A stretch of DNA of 64,000 bases from JAEZDC01 sp036676415 (lineage in GTDB: Bacteria; Bacteroidota; Bacteroidia; Chitinophagales; Chitinophagaceae), in assembly GCA_036676415.1 (NCBI GenBank), contig JAKFCX010000025.1, positions 177,441 through 241,440 of the forward strand, written 5' to 3'. The notes beneath the pieces are model-generated. The model saw nothing but the letters and a program-made list of their open reading frames with translations, searched no databases and had not been told where the DNA came from. Made by a program: the position numbers and the translations under genes. Shown here in pieces: positions 34,351 to 44,600 of the stretch (position 1 is the first letter of the stretch; each line of letters begins with the position of its first letter).

Positions 34351-34812
34351 ATGCCTAACACCTATTCACAGATATACATTCAAATTGTATTTGCTGTAAA
34401 AGGCAGGGAACATTTTATTAAAGAATCTTTCAGAGAAGAGTTGCAGAAGTATATTACTGGCATAGTATCAAATAAAAAACAAAAGCTGTATGCCATATAC
34501 TGCATGCCTGATCATTGTCACCTATTGGTAAGTATAAAACCCGATATTTCCATATCTGACCTGGTTAGAGATATAAAAGCGAATTCATCTGCATTTATAA
34601 AAGAAAAAAGATTTGCACCTGAATTGTTTAGCTGGCAAGAGGGTTTTGGAGCTTTCAGTTATTCAAAATATCAATCGCACCAGGTGGTTGATTATATTAT
34701 CAATCAGCCTGTTCATCATACGAAAAGAACATTCAAAGAGGAATACGTTGATTTTTTAAACAAATATGAAATCGATTATAATGAACAATATCTATTTGAA
34801 TTTTATGGATAA
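34351..34812 (+). CDS. REP-associated tyrosine transposase (Y1_Tnp / IS200-like)
   Basis: A 153-residue single-domain HUH endonuclease. The metal motif is MPDHCHLLV, with His 55 and His 57. The catalytic Tyr is probably Tyr 115 in QVVDYIINQ, four residues before Gln 119 as in IS200/IS605 TnpA enzymes. The middle segment SDLVRDIKANSSAFIKEK and the tail EEYVDFLNKYEIDYNEQYLFEFYG match the Bacteroidota family found beside GCTCC palindromes. It nicks single-stranded DNA at REP-like hairpins. It appears intact. It lies inside the nuo operon in the same direction as its neighbours. Confidence 0.93.
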   Translation: MPNTYSQIYIQIVFAVKGREHFIKESFREELQKYITGIVSNKKQKLYAIYCMPDHCHLLVSIKPDISISDLVRDIKANSSAFIKEKRFAPELFSWQEGFGAFSYSKYQSHQVVDYIINQPVHHTKRTFKEEYVDFLNKYEIDYNEQYLFEFYG

Positions 34813-34818
34813 CATTCC

Positions 34819-34831
34819 GCTCCTACGGAGC
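34819..34831 (-). repeat. REP palindrome, right inverted copy
   Basis: GCTCCTACGGAGC, then TTTTT on the plus strand. It is the inverse of the left copies and could also act as a terminator for the transposase. Confidence 0.7.
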
Positions 34832-34938
34832 TTTTTAACCATGCAATTCGTAACACAGCTACTAACATATCGTGCTAACGGCACTTTGAAATGATAGAAA
34901 AAGGATTTTTTATGATCGATCGAATTAAATTATAAACC

Positions 34939-36420
34939 ATGAACTTATCATTGCTCATCATATTACCACTGGTCACAGCCATTGCTTTGCTGTTCTGCAA
35001 GGGATTGAAACAGGTTAGAACTGTTGCACTCTTCGGATCACTGGCACAACTTGCACTAACATTTGTGCTGCTTGCTGTTTACTGGAATGAAAGATCGTCA
35101 GGCAATACCGCTGTAATGCTTTTTGAAAGCAGTTATACCTGGTTCAAAGCACTTTCAATCAACTATCATGTTGGTGTAGATGGTATCTCAGTTGCAATGA
35201 TACTCTTGACTGCATTCGTTGTTGTTGCAGGTATACTGGTATCGTGGACGGTAGATAAACTGAGCAAGGAATTTTTCTTTCTGCTGATATTTTTAAGTGT
35301 TGGTGCATACGGTTTCTTTATTTCGCTTGATCTTTTCACTTTGTTCTTTTTCCTTGAAGTAGCGGTAATTCCGAAATTCTTATTGATCGGCATCTGGGGT
35401 AGCGGCAAAAAAGAGTACAGTGCCATGAAACTTGCTTTGATGCTGATGGCAGGATCTGCTTTGGTATTCGTTGGATTGGCCGGCTTGTATATGAACACAG
35501 GCACATTCGACATCATGGCACTTTCTCAAATGGATATTGCACTTGATGTACAGAAATTTTTCTTCCCCTTTGCATTTATTGGTTTTGGAGTATTTACTGC
35601 TTTATTTCCTTTTCATACATGGGTTCCTGATGGTCACTCTTCTGCTCCAACGGCAGCATCAATGTTTCTTGCAGGCATATCCATGAAACTGGGTGGCTAT
35701 GGATGTTTAAGAGTAGCCACTTTCTTAATGCCAGATGCCGCTCATGCTTATTCCTGGATCATTATACTGCTGGCGACAATAGCAATTATTTATGGCGCTT
35801 TCGCTACGATGATGCAGAAAGACCTGAAGTATATCAATGCTTATTCCTCTGTGAGCCACTGCGGATTTGTTTTACTCGGTATAGGCATGTTAACTGAAAC
35901 AGCCATCAACGGAGCCGTATTACAAATGGTGTCACATGGTTTAATGACAGCTCTTTTCTTCGCTGCCATCGGCATGATTTACAGCAGAACACATACAAGA
36001 GATGTTGCTAAACTGGGAGGATTATTGAAAGTAACCCCTTTCATTTCAACCGTATTTGTGATAGCCGGTTTTGCATCTCTTGGCCTACCAGGCTTGAGTG
36101 GTTTTGTTGCAGAGATGACCATATTTATGGGTGCATGGCAAAATCCTGATAACATGTATCGCCTTGCAACTATTCTTGCCTGTGCTTCTATTGTGGTGAC
36201 GGCAGTTTATATTTTAAGAGCAGCAGGTAAAACAGTAATGGGACCTATCAGTGATAGTTATGGAAAACTGACAGATGCAACGTGGAATGAAAAACTGGCA
36301 GCAGGTTTATTGATCGCAGGCATATTATTCATCGGTCTTGCACCATTCCTGATCAACGAGCTTATTACACCAGGCACAGCAAACATTATGAAACAGCTAG
36401 GCAAAATGATCATCCCTTAA
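34939..36420 (+). CDS. nuoM: Complex I subunit NuoM (antiporter-like)
   Basis: A 493-residue antiporter-like proton-pumping subunit with about 14 spans. Landmarks are YHVGVDGISVAMILLTAF, FFLEVAVIPKFLLIGIWG, FPFHTWVPDGHSSAPTAASMFLAGISMKLGGYG and MQKDLKYINAYSSVSHCGFVLLGIG. It starts 680 bases after nuoL because of the inserted transposase unit, and is separated from nuoN by 10 bases. Confidence 0.97.
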   Translation: MNLSLLIILPLVTAIALLFCKGLKQVRTVALFGSLAQLALTFVLLAVYWNERSSGNTAVMLFESSYTWFKALSINYHVGVDGISVAMILLTAFVVVAGILVSWTVDKLSKEFFFLLIFLSVGAYGFFISLDLFTLFFFLEVAVIPKFLLIGIWGSGKKEYSAMKLALMLMAGSALVFVGLAGLYMNTGTFDIMALSQMDIALDVQKFFFPFAFIGFGVFTALFPFHTWVPDGHSSAPTAASMFLAGISMKLGGYGCLRVATFLMPDAAHAYSWIIILLATIAIIYGAFATMMQKDLKYINAYSSVSHCGFVLLGIGMLTETAINGAVLQMVSHGLMTALFFAAIGMIYSRTHTRDVAKLGGLLKVTPFISTVFVIAGFASLGLPGLSGFVAEMTIFMGAWQNPDNMYRLATILACASIVVTAVYILRAAGKTVMGPISDSYGKLTDATWNEKLAAGLLIAGILFIGLAPFLINELITPGTANIMKQLGKMIIP

Positions 36421-36430
36421 ACGAAAGACT

Positions 36431-37840
36431 ATGTGGACAGACTTTTTAATATTAATGAAACATGAGTTCGCTATTATAGCGATCATATTTATCATCATGT
36501 TTCTGAAGCTGGGAAAAGAAAAAAGCAACGTTACCCTCATCAATATCGTAAACATATTATTACTATTGAATTTTGTTGGGGGATTATTCTTCAACCGTGA
36601 GGGAATACTATTCAATGAAATGTTCAGGAATAATGAACTGTTTGTACTGGAGAAGAACATTCTGAATTTGGGAACACTCATTATCTCCATGCAATCATAT
36701 ACATGGTTAAAGACGCATAAGCATGTAGCTGAGTTTTATATGTTGTTACTTTCAACTTTACTGGGAATGTTCTTTATGATCTCCGGTGGTAACCTGCTGA
36801 TGTTTTATTTAGGTCTTGAACTGTCTACCATTCCATTGGCTGCTGTTGCAAATTTTGACCTTACCAAGCGTCAATCTTCTGAGGCTGCCATGAAGCTGAT
36901 CTTATCCTCAGCATTTTCATCAGGGTTATTGCTATTTGGTATTTCCATGCTATATGGCACTACAGGCACGTTAATCTATTCAGAATTACCTGCTGCACTC
37001 AATGGAAGCAATCTCCAGGTATTTGCATTTATTCTATTACTGGCAGGATTTGCATTTAAGATATCAGTAGTTCCCTTTCATTTATGGACAGCAGATGTGT
37101 ATGAAGGTGCACCTGTCGCTGTAACATCGTTCTTGTCAGTAATATCAAAAGGTGCTGTTTTATTTGTATTCGTGTCTGTTTTATATACAGTATTTGCACC
37201 TATGGCCGAAGCCTGGTACAATATGCTGTTCATTTTGTCTGTTATTACTATTCTTATCGGCAACCTGTTTGCCTTACGTCAGAATAATTTTAAGCGATTT
37301 CTTGCCTTTTCATCCATTGCACAGGTTGGTTTTATCCTGATCGGCATAACCGGAAGTTCTGCATTAGGCTCTACTTCTGTGATCTACTTTGTATTGATAT
37401 ACATATTCAGTAACCTGGCTGCATTTGGTGTGGTTAGCCTGGTGAGTGCGTTAACAGGAAAGGAAAGTATCAGCGATTATAAAGGATTTTATAAAACAAA
37501 TCCTGTACTTGCATGGATCATCACCATTGCCTTATTTTCTTTAGCTGGTGTACCTCCTACTGCAGGATTTTTTGGTAAGTTCTTCCTGTTGTTTGCAGGT
37601 GCTGAAAAAGGAAACTGGATACTCATTACGATTGCTGCATTGAATATGGTGACTTCATTTTATTATTACCTGAGAGTGGTGAAGGCCATCTTCATGGATG
37701 CAAATGAGCATCCAATTGAGAAGATATCAATGCCTTTGATGCCAAGACTTGCTTTATATGTTTGTGTGATAGGCATCATTGCCACCGGATTGGTGAGCTG
37801 GATATATGATCATATTCATTCACTGAGTTTTGGAATGTAG
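36431..37840 (+). CDS. nuoN: Complex I subunit NuoN (antiporter-like)
   Basis: A 469-residue antiporter-like subunit, the last gene of the nuo operon. Landmarks are MFYLGLELSTIPLAAVANFDLTKRQSSEAAMKLILSSAFSSG, FKISVVPFHLWTADVYEGAPVAVTSFLSVISKGA and RQNNFKRFLAFSSIAQVGFILIGITG. It runs 10 bases after nuoM. A 42-base A/T-rich gap leads to the next small gene. Confidence 0.96.
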   Translation: MWTDFLILMKHEFAIIAIIFIIMFLKLGKEKSNVTLINIVNILLLLNFVGGLFFNREGILFNEMFRNNELFVLEKNILNLGTLIISMQSYTWLKTHKHVAEFYMLLLSTLLGMFFMISGGNLLMFYLGLELSTIPLAAVANFDLTKRQSSEAAMKLILSSAFSSGLLLFGISMLYGTTGTLIYSELPAALNGSNLQVFAFILLLAGFAFKISVVPFHLWTADVYEGAPVAVTSFLSVISKGAVLFVFVSVLYTVFAPMAEAWYNMLFILSVITILIGNLFALRQNNFKRFLAFSSIAQVGFILIGITGSSALGSTSVIYFVLIYIFSNLAAFGVVSLVSALTGKESISDYKGFYKTNPVLAWIITIALFSLAGVPPTAGFFGKFFLLFAGAEKGNWILITIAALNMVTSFYYYLRVVKAIFMDANEHPIEKISMPLMPRLALYVCVIGIIATGLVSWIYDHIHSLSFGM

Positions 37841-37882
37841 AAAAACTATAAACTTGAAACGCTAAACTATCAACTATTCATT

Positions 37883-38296
37883 ATGGCTATTAATAAGAAC
37901 CACGAATTTGAAGAGCTGAATGGTGTAAAATGTGCCATCGTTGAAAAAAACGCTTCGCAGGAAAGAGTTGATTTTCTTAAGCCATTACTTGAGTTCAATA
38001 ATTATACAGTTGTAGTTGTTGCGAGTCCACCACCAAAAGCTGCACCTGCTCCCAAACCAGTAACACCAGTTGCAGAAGGTGAAATACCTGCACCAGTAGT
38101 TGAAATTCCTGCTCCACCACCTACTACATTTACGATTGGCGTTACTGATGTTAGGTTTAACGCCACTAATGCAATCTTCGGAAGAATGCTAAAAACAAAT
38201 GATGGAAATATTGTAACCTTAGCATACTGGCAGCAGAAAGAAACGGTATCAAACGATGAGATACCTTATTACGACGCCGGTAAAGTTTTAAATTGA
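37883..38296 (+). CDS. Hypothetical protein with a Pro/Ala-rich middle
   Basis: A 137-residue protein I do not recognise. The N-terminal 50 residues are compact (NGVKCAIVEKNASQERVDFLKPLLEFNNYTVVVV), the middle is Pro/Ala-rich (PPPKAAPAPKPVTPV and more), and the C-terminal 55 residues form another small domain (FTIGVTDVRFNATNAIFGRML ... EIPYYDAGKVL). No signal peptide or membrane span. It follows nuoN by 42 bases on the same strand and may ride on that transcript. Its last 28 bases overlap the convergent gene. Confidence 0.65.
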   Translation: MAINKNHEFEELNGVKCAIVEKNASQERVDFLKPLLEFNNYTVVVVASPPPKAAPAPKPVTPVAEGEIPAPVVEIPAPPPTTFTIGVTDVRFNATNAIFGRMLKTNDGNIVTLAYWQQKETVSNDEIPYYDAGKVLN

Positions 38297-38529
38297 TTTT
38301 CTAAGTATTTTCTTGCAGCCGTTAATGCAGCTACAGGAGATTCATACAATTTTGTTTCGCCTTCATCGTTTTTCATCTTTTCACCACTGTTACCATCGAG
38401 AGGCTCTTCTGTGTAATACGTTGCTGTGAAATATTCCGTCGGAATGATATTAGGATTCTCTCTTTCTACCGGATGTGCATCCACTTTTATCCAAACATCT
38501 TTACCGTTAATAGATTGCTGCTCTATCAT
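38269..38529 (-). CDS. Hypothetical small protein
   Basis: An 86-residue acidic, soluble protein (MIEQQSINGKDVWIKVDAHP ... YFTATYYTEEPLDGNSGEKM) with a helical C terminus (SPVAALTAARKYLENQF). I know no family for it. It has its own ATG and codon use like its neighbours. It is convergent with the hypothetical gene after nuoN and overlaps it by 28 bases. A possible -7 element CATCTTTG lies about 35-45 bases upstream on the minus strand. Confidence 0.6.
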   Translation of the reverse strand: MIEQQSINGKDVWIKVDAHPVERENPNIIPTEYFTATYYTEEPLDGNSGEKMKNDEGETKLYESPVAALTAARKYLENQFKTLPAS

Positions 38530-38855
38530 ACAACTGTTTACAGATAATGAACAAAGATGAGACCATCGTTATCTAAAAACTGGTAAACAAACCGGGACTG
38601 GATCATTATCAGTTCATTTTCTACTTAAACAGTTACAATTTCATTTCATGGAATAATAATTGAAGCATAGTCGCTACGGCAACAGAAGGAAGCAACTGTT
38701 TTCCCTATGCAAACACCGATCAGTACAGAATGATTCTGGAATGGAACCAATTTTCCCATTGGAAGGGGAAAGCAATGCTCGTTTCGGCAGGTTCATTTAT
38801 GAGGAATATCTATGAAAGATGAATCGTATCATAAAATCACAATAAACAATCAATC
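38530..38855. other. Intergenic region before the BON gene
   Basis: About 326 bases with no supported gene. It should contain promoters for the divergent hypothetical (minus) and BON (plus) genes. Only a weak CATCTTTG on the minus strand was seen. No repeat or RNA structure was recognised. Confidence 0.4.
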
Positions 38856-39347
38856 ATGAAAGTAAATTTTCTCCGGTTAACACTCAGCTTATTACTGAGC
38901 CTTGTCCTGGTTAGTTTGTATTCCTGCAAGGGGAAAAACAAAGACCCGGAAATTCAATCTGCACTATCATCAAAAGTTCAGACAGATCCAAATCTTGCAG
39001 GTGTAACCACCACTGTACATGAAGGTACCGTAACCTTAACCGGCACCTGTGCTGATGAAAATTGCAGAACCAATGCTGAAAAGGCAGTAAAAGAGATTGA
39101 TGGGGTAAAGAAGGTGATCAATAATATCACGGTTGCACCGGTAGTTATTACAGAAGATGAAACGCTGAAAAACAGTATTGGCAGTGTAACCCAGAAGTAC
39201 GAAGGAGTACAGGCCGATGTTACTTCAGGAGTAATTACACTAAGAGGAACAATTGAGAACAGGGAAAAACTCCAGGACCTGATGACGGAGCTGAATGCAC
39301 TTCGTCCAAAAAGAATCGATAACCAGTTAGTGATAAAAAATAAATAA
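38856..39347 (+). CDS. BON-domain lipoprotein
   Basis: A 163-residue protein with an SPII signal (lipobox LYSC, Cys at about 24). Two BON modules follow: VQTDPNLAGVTTTVHEGTVTLTGTC...EKAVKEIDGVKKVINNITV, and IGSVTQKYEGVQADVTSGVITLRGTI. BON domains bind membranes or polysaccharide and are common in osmotic-stress envelope proteins (OsmY-like). It is 2 bases upstream of the LysM gene, so the two are co-transcribed and probably act together at the envelope. Confidence 0.88.
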   Translation: MKVNFLRLTLSLLLSLVLVSLYSCKGKNKDPEIQSALSSKVQTDPNLAGVTTTVHEGTVTLTGTCADENCRTNAEKAVKEIDGVKKVINNITVAPVVITEDETLKNSIGSVTQKYEGVQADVTSGVITLRGTIENREKLQDLMTELNALRPKRIDNQLVIKNK

Positions 39348-39349
39348 TT

Positions 39350-39751
39350 ATGACACAAGAAACAGGTTCACTCCGTGGTAAATACCAACAGCTGATAGAT
39401 ACTGCAACAAACAGTGGTGTTACAGATCTTGATGTAAGACAGCAGGATAATGTTTTATATATCGATGGTAATGCACCTTCAGAAACAGTAAAGCAACAAC
39501 TCTGGGATACCTATAACCAGATCGATCCTGATTATCGTGCAGGAGATCTGATAATGAATATTAATGTGATTGGTGGTGAAGCTAGTTCGGCATCACAGGA
39601 ATATACTGTTGAAAAAGGCGATAATCTTTCTGCAATAGGCAAGAAATATGGAGTTAGCTGGCAAGAGATATTTGAGGCTAACAAAGACCAGATAACAAAT
39701 CCTGACCTGATTCAACCAGGATGGAAATTAAAAATTCCTTCCAAGTCTTAA
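39350..39751 (+). CDS. LysM-domain protein with a BON-like N-terminal module
   Basis: A 133-residue protein. Residues about 10-75 look like a single BON-type module (VTDLDVRQQDNVLYIDGNAPS). Residues about 85-131 form a LysM peptidoglycan-binding domain (YTVEKGDNLSAIGKKYGVSWQEIFEANKDQI...LIQPGWKLKIP). No signal peptide is visible. The layout is that of the YgaU/LysM-BON family, which in other bacteria is cytoplasmic or potassium-binding. It starts 2 bases after the BON lipoprotein gene, and a strong terminator follows. Confidence 0.88.
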   Translation: MTQETGSLRGKYQQLIDTATNSGVTDLDVRQQDNVLYIDGNAPSETVKQQLWDTYNQIDPDYRAGDLIMNINVIGGEASSASQEYTVEKGDNLSAIGKKYGVSWQEIFEANKDQITNPDLIQPGWKLKIPSKS

Positions 39752-39780
39752 AAAAAGAGCCGCAATATGCGGCTTTTTTT
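39752..39780 (+). terminator. Terminator after the BON-LysM operon
   Basis: The stem AGCCGCA / TGCGGCT, flanked by A and T runs that extend the stem, ends in seven or more T. The loop is ATA. Confidence 0.87.
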
Positions 39781-39882
39781 TGTCCATTCTCTTTTCAAGA
39801 CAGTGTTTGCAGGTAAAACTATTTGCTTTCCAATACTTTGGCATCAAATTTTAAAGACTTTCAGGAAATATTTGAATTGTCA

Positions 39883-41565
39883 ATGACAGTCCCTGAAAAA
39901 TTACAACGTTATATCAAGTTCATTCGCTTCATTGTGAAGTACTGGAATAGTGACGTTATGAACCAGGCAGTGAATTCTGCCATTGATGATCTTCCTGCAG
40001 AAAAAGACATACAGGAAGCCACAAAGAACTACCAAAAACCGGAAGAACTGGTAGAAGATCTGAAGGCAATGGGGCCTACATGGGTCAAACTCGGGCAGCT
40101 TTTATCTACTCGTCCAGATTTATTGCCTGACGAATACCTGCAGGCATTGACTTCTTTACAGGATGATGTGGAAGAAGTTTCTTACAGCGAAATTCAGCAG
40201 ATAGTAGAAGATGAACTTGGTGTTCGTATTTCCAAAGCCTTTGAATCATTCGATGAAAAACCTTTAGCATCAGCTTCGATCGGCCAGGTTCATAAAGCCT
40301 TGCTTCGTTCTGGAATTGAAGTAGCGGTGAAAGTACAAAGGCCAGGTATTCGTAAAAAGTTTATTGATGAACTGGATACTATTAAAGAAGTAGCTGCCTT
40401 TGCAATGAAGCACAGTAAGGCTGCAAGAAAGTATTCACTTGATACCATCCTTGAAGAATTAAGACACATCCTGCTGAATGAACTCGACTATATAAAAGAA
40501 GGACAAAACCTGGTTATACTGGGTGAGAATCTCAGCGAATATCCGAATCTTATTGTACCGCAGCCCATAGATGATTATTGCACCTCACGGGTCTTGACGA
40601 TGCAATATATACAGGGACAAAAGATCACGAGCCTGAATCCGGTAATTAAAACAGGAAAGAATTTTGAGCCCGTAATTGATAGCCTGGTGGAGGCTTATCT
40701 ACAACAGATCATCGTAGATGGTTTCGCTCATGCAGATCCACATCCTGGAAATATTCATCTCACTCCCGATAATAAGATCGTATTAATGGATCTTGGAATG
40801 GTTGCAAAATTCAACAATAAGGCACAGGATAACCTGATGAAGCTTTTGATTGCTATTAGTAATATGGATGGAGATGCCATGACAGATACTTTGCTTTCGA
40901 TGAGTGATTATGAAAAGGAGGTGAATACCGATCATTTCAGAAAGATCATTAACCGTATGGTGATGGATAACCAGGGTTATATGGCCAAGGAAATGCAGAT
41001 GGGTCGTTTTCTTATACAGGTAAATCGACTGGCAGCTGATGAAGGAATTAAGATTGGTGTTGAACTGAATATACTTGGAAAGATATTAGTTAACCTCGAC
41101 CAGATCGTGGCAACACTTACACCAACATTCGATCTGCAGGCATCCATTAAGAAGCATGTTGAAAAACTGCTGCATCAAAAGATGATTAATGAACTGAAGC
41201 CCGGCAACCTGTTGAACATGCTGGTGGAAACAAAAAATCTTGCGAAGAATTTACCTGAACGTATCAATCTATTCACTGATAAACTGGCAAACAATAAACT
41301 GGAGTTCAAAATTGATGCGATAGATGAAAAACGATTTACAGATGGATTTCAGAAAGTAGCCAATCGTATCACGTTAGGATTGATCATTGCAGCAATGATC
41401 ATTGGTGCAGCAATGCTGATGCAGGTACCCACTTCATTTAAAATATTTGGATACCCTGGTTTGGCTATGATCTTCTTTATGGCAGCAGCATTAGCAGGAT
41501 TTATGCTGATGTACCTGATCATTTTTAAAGATGAAGATTTCCGAAAAAAAGATTCCCGCAAATAA
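39883..41565 (+). CDS. UbiB/ABC1-family atypical kinase-like protein
   Basis: A 560-residue member of the UbiB/ABC1/ADCK group, which supports quinone lipid metabolism. Landmarks are GPTWVKLGQLLSTRPDLLP (the KxGQ motif), PLASASIGQVHKA (Ala-rich nucleotide loop), VAVKVQRPG with the ATP Lys, FAHADPHPGNI (catalytic loop) and LMDLGMV (metal site). Two hydrophobic spans at the C terminus anchor it to the membrane. I chose the ATG at 39883 because the 20-residue extension has no ATG and TACTTTG there looks like a promoter element. A link to quinone supply for the nearby complex I is only suggestive. Confidence 0.88.
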   Translation: MTVPEKLQRYIKFIRFIVKYWNSDVMNQAVNSAIDDLPAEKDIQEATKNYQKPEELVEDLKAMGPTWVKLGQLLSTRPDLLPDEYLQALTSLQDDVEEVSYSEIQQIVEDELGVRISKAFESFDEKPLASASIGQVHKALLRSGIEVAVKVQRPGIRKKFIDELDTIKEVAAFAMKHSKAARKYSLDTILEELRHILLNELDYIKEGQNLVILGENLSEYPNLIVPQPIDDYCTSRVLTMQYIQGQKITSLNPVIKTGKNFEPVIDSLVEAYLQQIIVDGFAHADPHPGNIHLTPDNKIVLMDLGMVAKFNNKAQDNLMKLLIAISNMDGDAMTDTLLSMSDYEKEVNTDHFRKIINRMVMDNQGYMAKEMQMGRFLIQVNRLAADEGIKIGVELNILGKILVNLDQIVATLTPTFDLQASIKKHVEKLLHQKMINELKPGNLLNMLVETKNLAKNLPERINLFTDKLANNKLEFKIDAIDEKRFTDGFQKVANRITLGLIIAAMIIGAAMLMQVPTSFKIFGYPGLAMIFFMAAALAGFMLMYLIIFKDEDFRKKDSRK

Positions 41566-41585
41566 AACACCTTTTCTGCATGGCT

Positions 41586-41622
41586 ATAAAAAATGAAGGA
41601 AGTCCTAGAAAAGACCTCCTTC
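41586..41622 (-). terminator. Terminator of the PFOR gene (minus strand)
   Basis: The inverted repeat GAAGGAAGTC / GACCTCCTTC has one mismatch. On the minus strand it is followed by ATTTTTTAT. It lies between the convergent UbiB and PFOR genes. Confidence 0.6.
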
Positions 41623-41685
41623 TTCACCTATTTATGAGAAAACTTATCCGTGATAATTAAATGAACGCTCAATAAATAACTTCTA

Positions 41686-44600
41686 TCACAATCCTTTTAG
41701 CGTTCTTAGCCTGTGCCACCTAGTTGCTTTCTGCTCTTCCGCAGTTTGCAAAAATGCTTCTGCCAGTTCAGGATCTTTTGCCTGGATTACTTTGAACCTG
41801 TTCTCATGATACATGAATTCTTTCAGCGGTATAGATGGATCCTTACTGTCTATTACAAATCTTTGTCCTTCCGGTTTCATTGGATTGTAATGGAACAAAG
41901 GCCAGTAACCACTCTTCACTGCAAAATCCTGTTCTTCTGCACCATGACTGATATCGATACCATGTGCAATACAATGGCTGTAAGCTATAACTATTGAAGG
42001 TCCAGGATATGCTTCAGCTTCTATTATGGTTCTTAGTGCATGAGCATCGTTACTGCCCATTGCTATCTGTGCAACATATGCTGTACCATGAGCTATAGCT
42101 TGTAAAGCGAGATCTTTTTTACCTGTAGCCTTACCGTTCACTGCAAACTTTGCAGAAGCACCGATCGGAGTTGATTTTGATTTTTGTCCACCAGTATTAC
42201 TATACACTTCTGTATCTAACACAAGTATGTTTACATTTTCGCCTGTAGACAATACATGATCAAGTCCACCATAACCAATATCGTAGGCCCAGCCATCACC
42301 ACCAATGATCCACATTGATTTCTCTGAAAGGAAATCTGCAAGGTGTAGAAGGTTTTTTGCAGGAGCAGAACCATCTTGTTCAAGTCGATGTTTCAATTCT
42401 TTGATCATCTCGTTCTTTGTTATCATCTCTGCTTCTGTTTGTTCAGGTGCATTGATGATGACGTCTGCAAGATCATCTCCTACTAACGGAGCCATTTGTT
42501 TCAGCAAACGAATTGCAGTTTCTTTTTTCTTTTCATTGGCGAGTTTGATACCAAGACCAAATTCAGCATTGTCTTCGAAAAGCGAATTTGCCCAGGCCGG
42601 TCCGTTTCCATTTTTGTTAGAAGTCCATGGAGTAGTTGGTAAATTACCACCAAAAATGGAAGAACAACCTGTGGCATTGGCAACGATCATCTTCTCACCA
42701 AACAACTGTGTAATCAGCTTGATATATGGTGTTTCTCCACAACCGGAACAGGCACCGGAAAATTCAAACAATGGTTGAAAGAATTGAGAGCCCTTCACTG
42801 TATTTTTATTAACTCTTGTCCTATCAACTTCAGGCAATGAAAGGAAGAAATCCCAATTCTTTTTCTCTTCTTCCTGGAAAGGTGTTTTATCAAACATGTT
42901 GATGGCTTTGTGATAAGCATCTGTCTTACTTGCCATCGGACAATATTCAACGCACAACTGGCAACCGGTACAATCTTCTGTTGATACCTGGAGTGTATAG
43001 GCTTCTTTTGTTTTATCCCATTCTTTACCTATTGGATCTACGTGTTTAAAAGAAGACGGAGCATTGTTCAGTAATTCTTTATCATATACTTTCGGACGAA
43101 TCGCAGCATGTGGACAGATCAGGAAGCATTTACCGCATTGTGTGCAGAGATCAGCATCCCAAACAGGTACTGCATCTGCAATATTTCTTTTCTCCCATTT
43201 GGTTGTGCCCGAAGGATAGGTTCCATCAGCAGGAAATGCACTCACAGGCAGATCGTCACCTTCTCCTGCAATAATTTTGGCAAGCACATTTTTTACAAAA
43301 TCAGGTGCGTCTGATGAAACCGTATCCTCTAGGGGCTTGTTTCCTATCGTGTATTGTGAATAGTCAATTTCGTATAATCCGCTTACGGCTTTATCAACAG
43401 CCTCATAATTTTTTTGCACTACTGCATCACCTTTCTTCCAGTAAGAATGGTAGATGGCATCCTTGATCTTAGCAATGGCTTCATCTTTTGGTAAGATGTT
43501 ACTGATCGCGAAGAAACATGTCTGCAGGATGGTATTAATTCGATTACCCATACCTGTTTCCTTTGCTTCAGCATAGGCATTGATGGCATAGAATTTCAGG
43601 TTCTTGTGAACAATCTCTTCCTGAATCTTCTTTGGAAGATGCTGCCAGATTTCATCTTTTGAATAGGGCGCATTCAATAAAAATGTAGCTCCATACTCAG
43701 CATCTTTCAGAATGTCAAATTTGCTGAGGTAATTAAAATGATGACAGGCAACAAAATTGGCAGAGTTAACGAGGTATGTTGAATTGATCGGGTTTTTGCC
43801 GAAGCGAAGATGTGATACAGTTAACGATCCTGACTTTTTTGAATCGTACACAAAATATCCCTGGATATAATTATCTGTTTTTTCACCGATGATCTTGATT
43901 GAATTTTTGTTAGCACTTACTGTACCATCAGCACCCAGGCCAAAGAAAAGTCCACGGAAGAGGTGTTGGGTATCGAGTGTAAAATCTTTATCGTAGTCAA
44001 GACTTAGATTCGTAACATCATCTTTGATGCCTAGCGTAAAATGATTGGTTGGATATCTTTTATTAAGTTGATTGAACACAGCTATTACAATTGCTGGTGT
44101 AAATTCTTTTGATGATAAGCCATATCGTCCGCCAATAATCTTAACATCGCTTCTGCCGAATTGGCTGAAGGCATTCACCACGTCCATATACAAAGGCTCA
44201 CCGAGACCATTTGGCTCTTTACAACGGTCGAGAATTGCTATTCCTGTTACTGATTTAGGTATTGCATCAATGAAATCTTTTATAGAGAAAGGACGATACA
44301 ATCTTATTTTGATCATGCCTACTCTTTCACCGTCTGCATTCAGGTGATCAACTGTTTCCTGTACGGCTCCTGCACCTGAACCCATGATGATAATCACACG
44401 ATCAGGAGTTGGATGTCCATAATATTCATAAAGCTGGTATCTTCTTCCGGTAAGCTCATACAGCTTATCCATTTTCTCTTTCACAATACCGGCAACATTA
44501 TCATAATAACTGTTGGAAGCTTCCCGGTTCTGGAAGTACACATCAGGATTCTGTGCGGTACCACGGATGAATGGGTTGTTTGGAGACAAAGCCTTGTCAC

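Larger units (their letters stand above)
34260..34833. mobile_element. REP-associated transposon-like unit between nuoL and nuoM
   Basis: A unit with GCTCC-GTA-GGAGC palindromes on the left (two direct copies, 34261-34273 and 34316-34328, each followed by GATAT) and an inverted copy GCTCC-TAC-GGAGC at the right (34819-34831, followed by TTTTT). It encloses one HUH transposase gene. This is the layout of RAYT/REP systems or a single-gene IS200-like element. The outer limits are my estimate. Confidence 0.72.
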
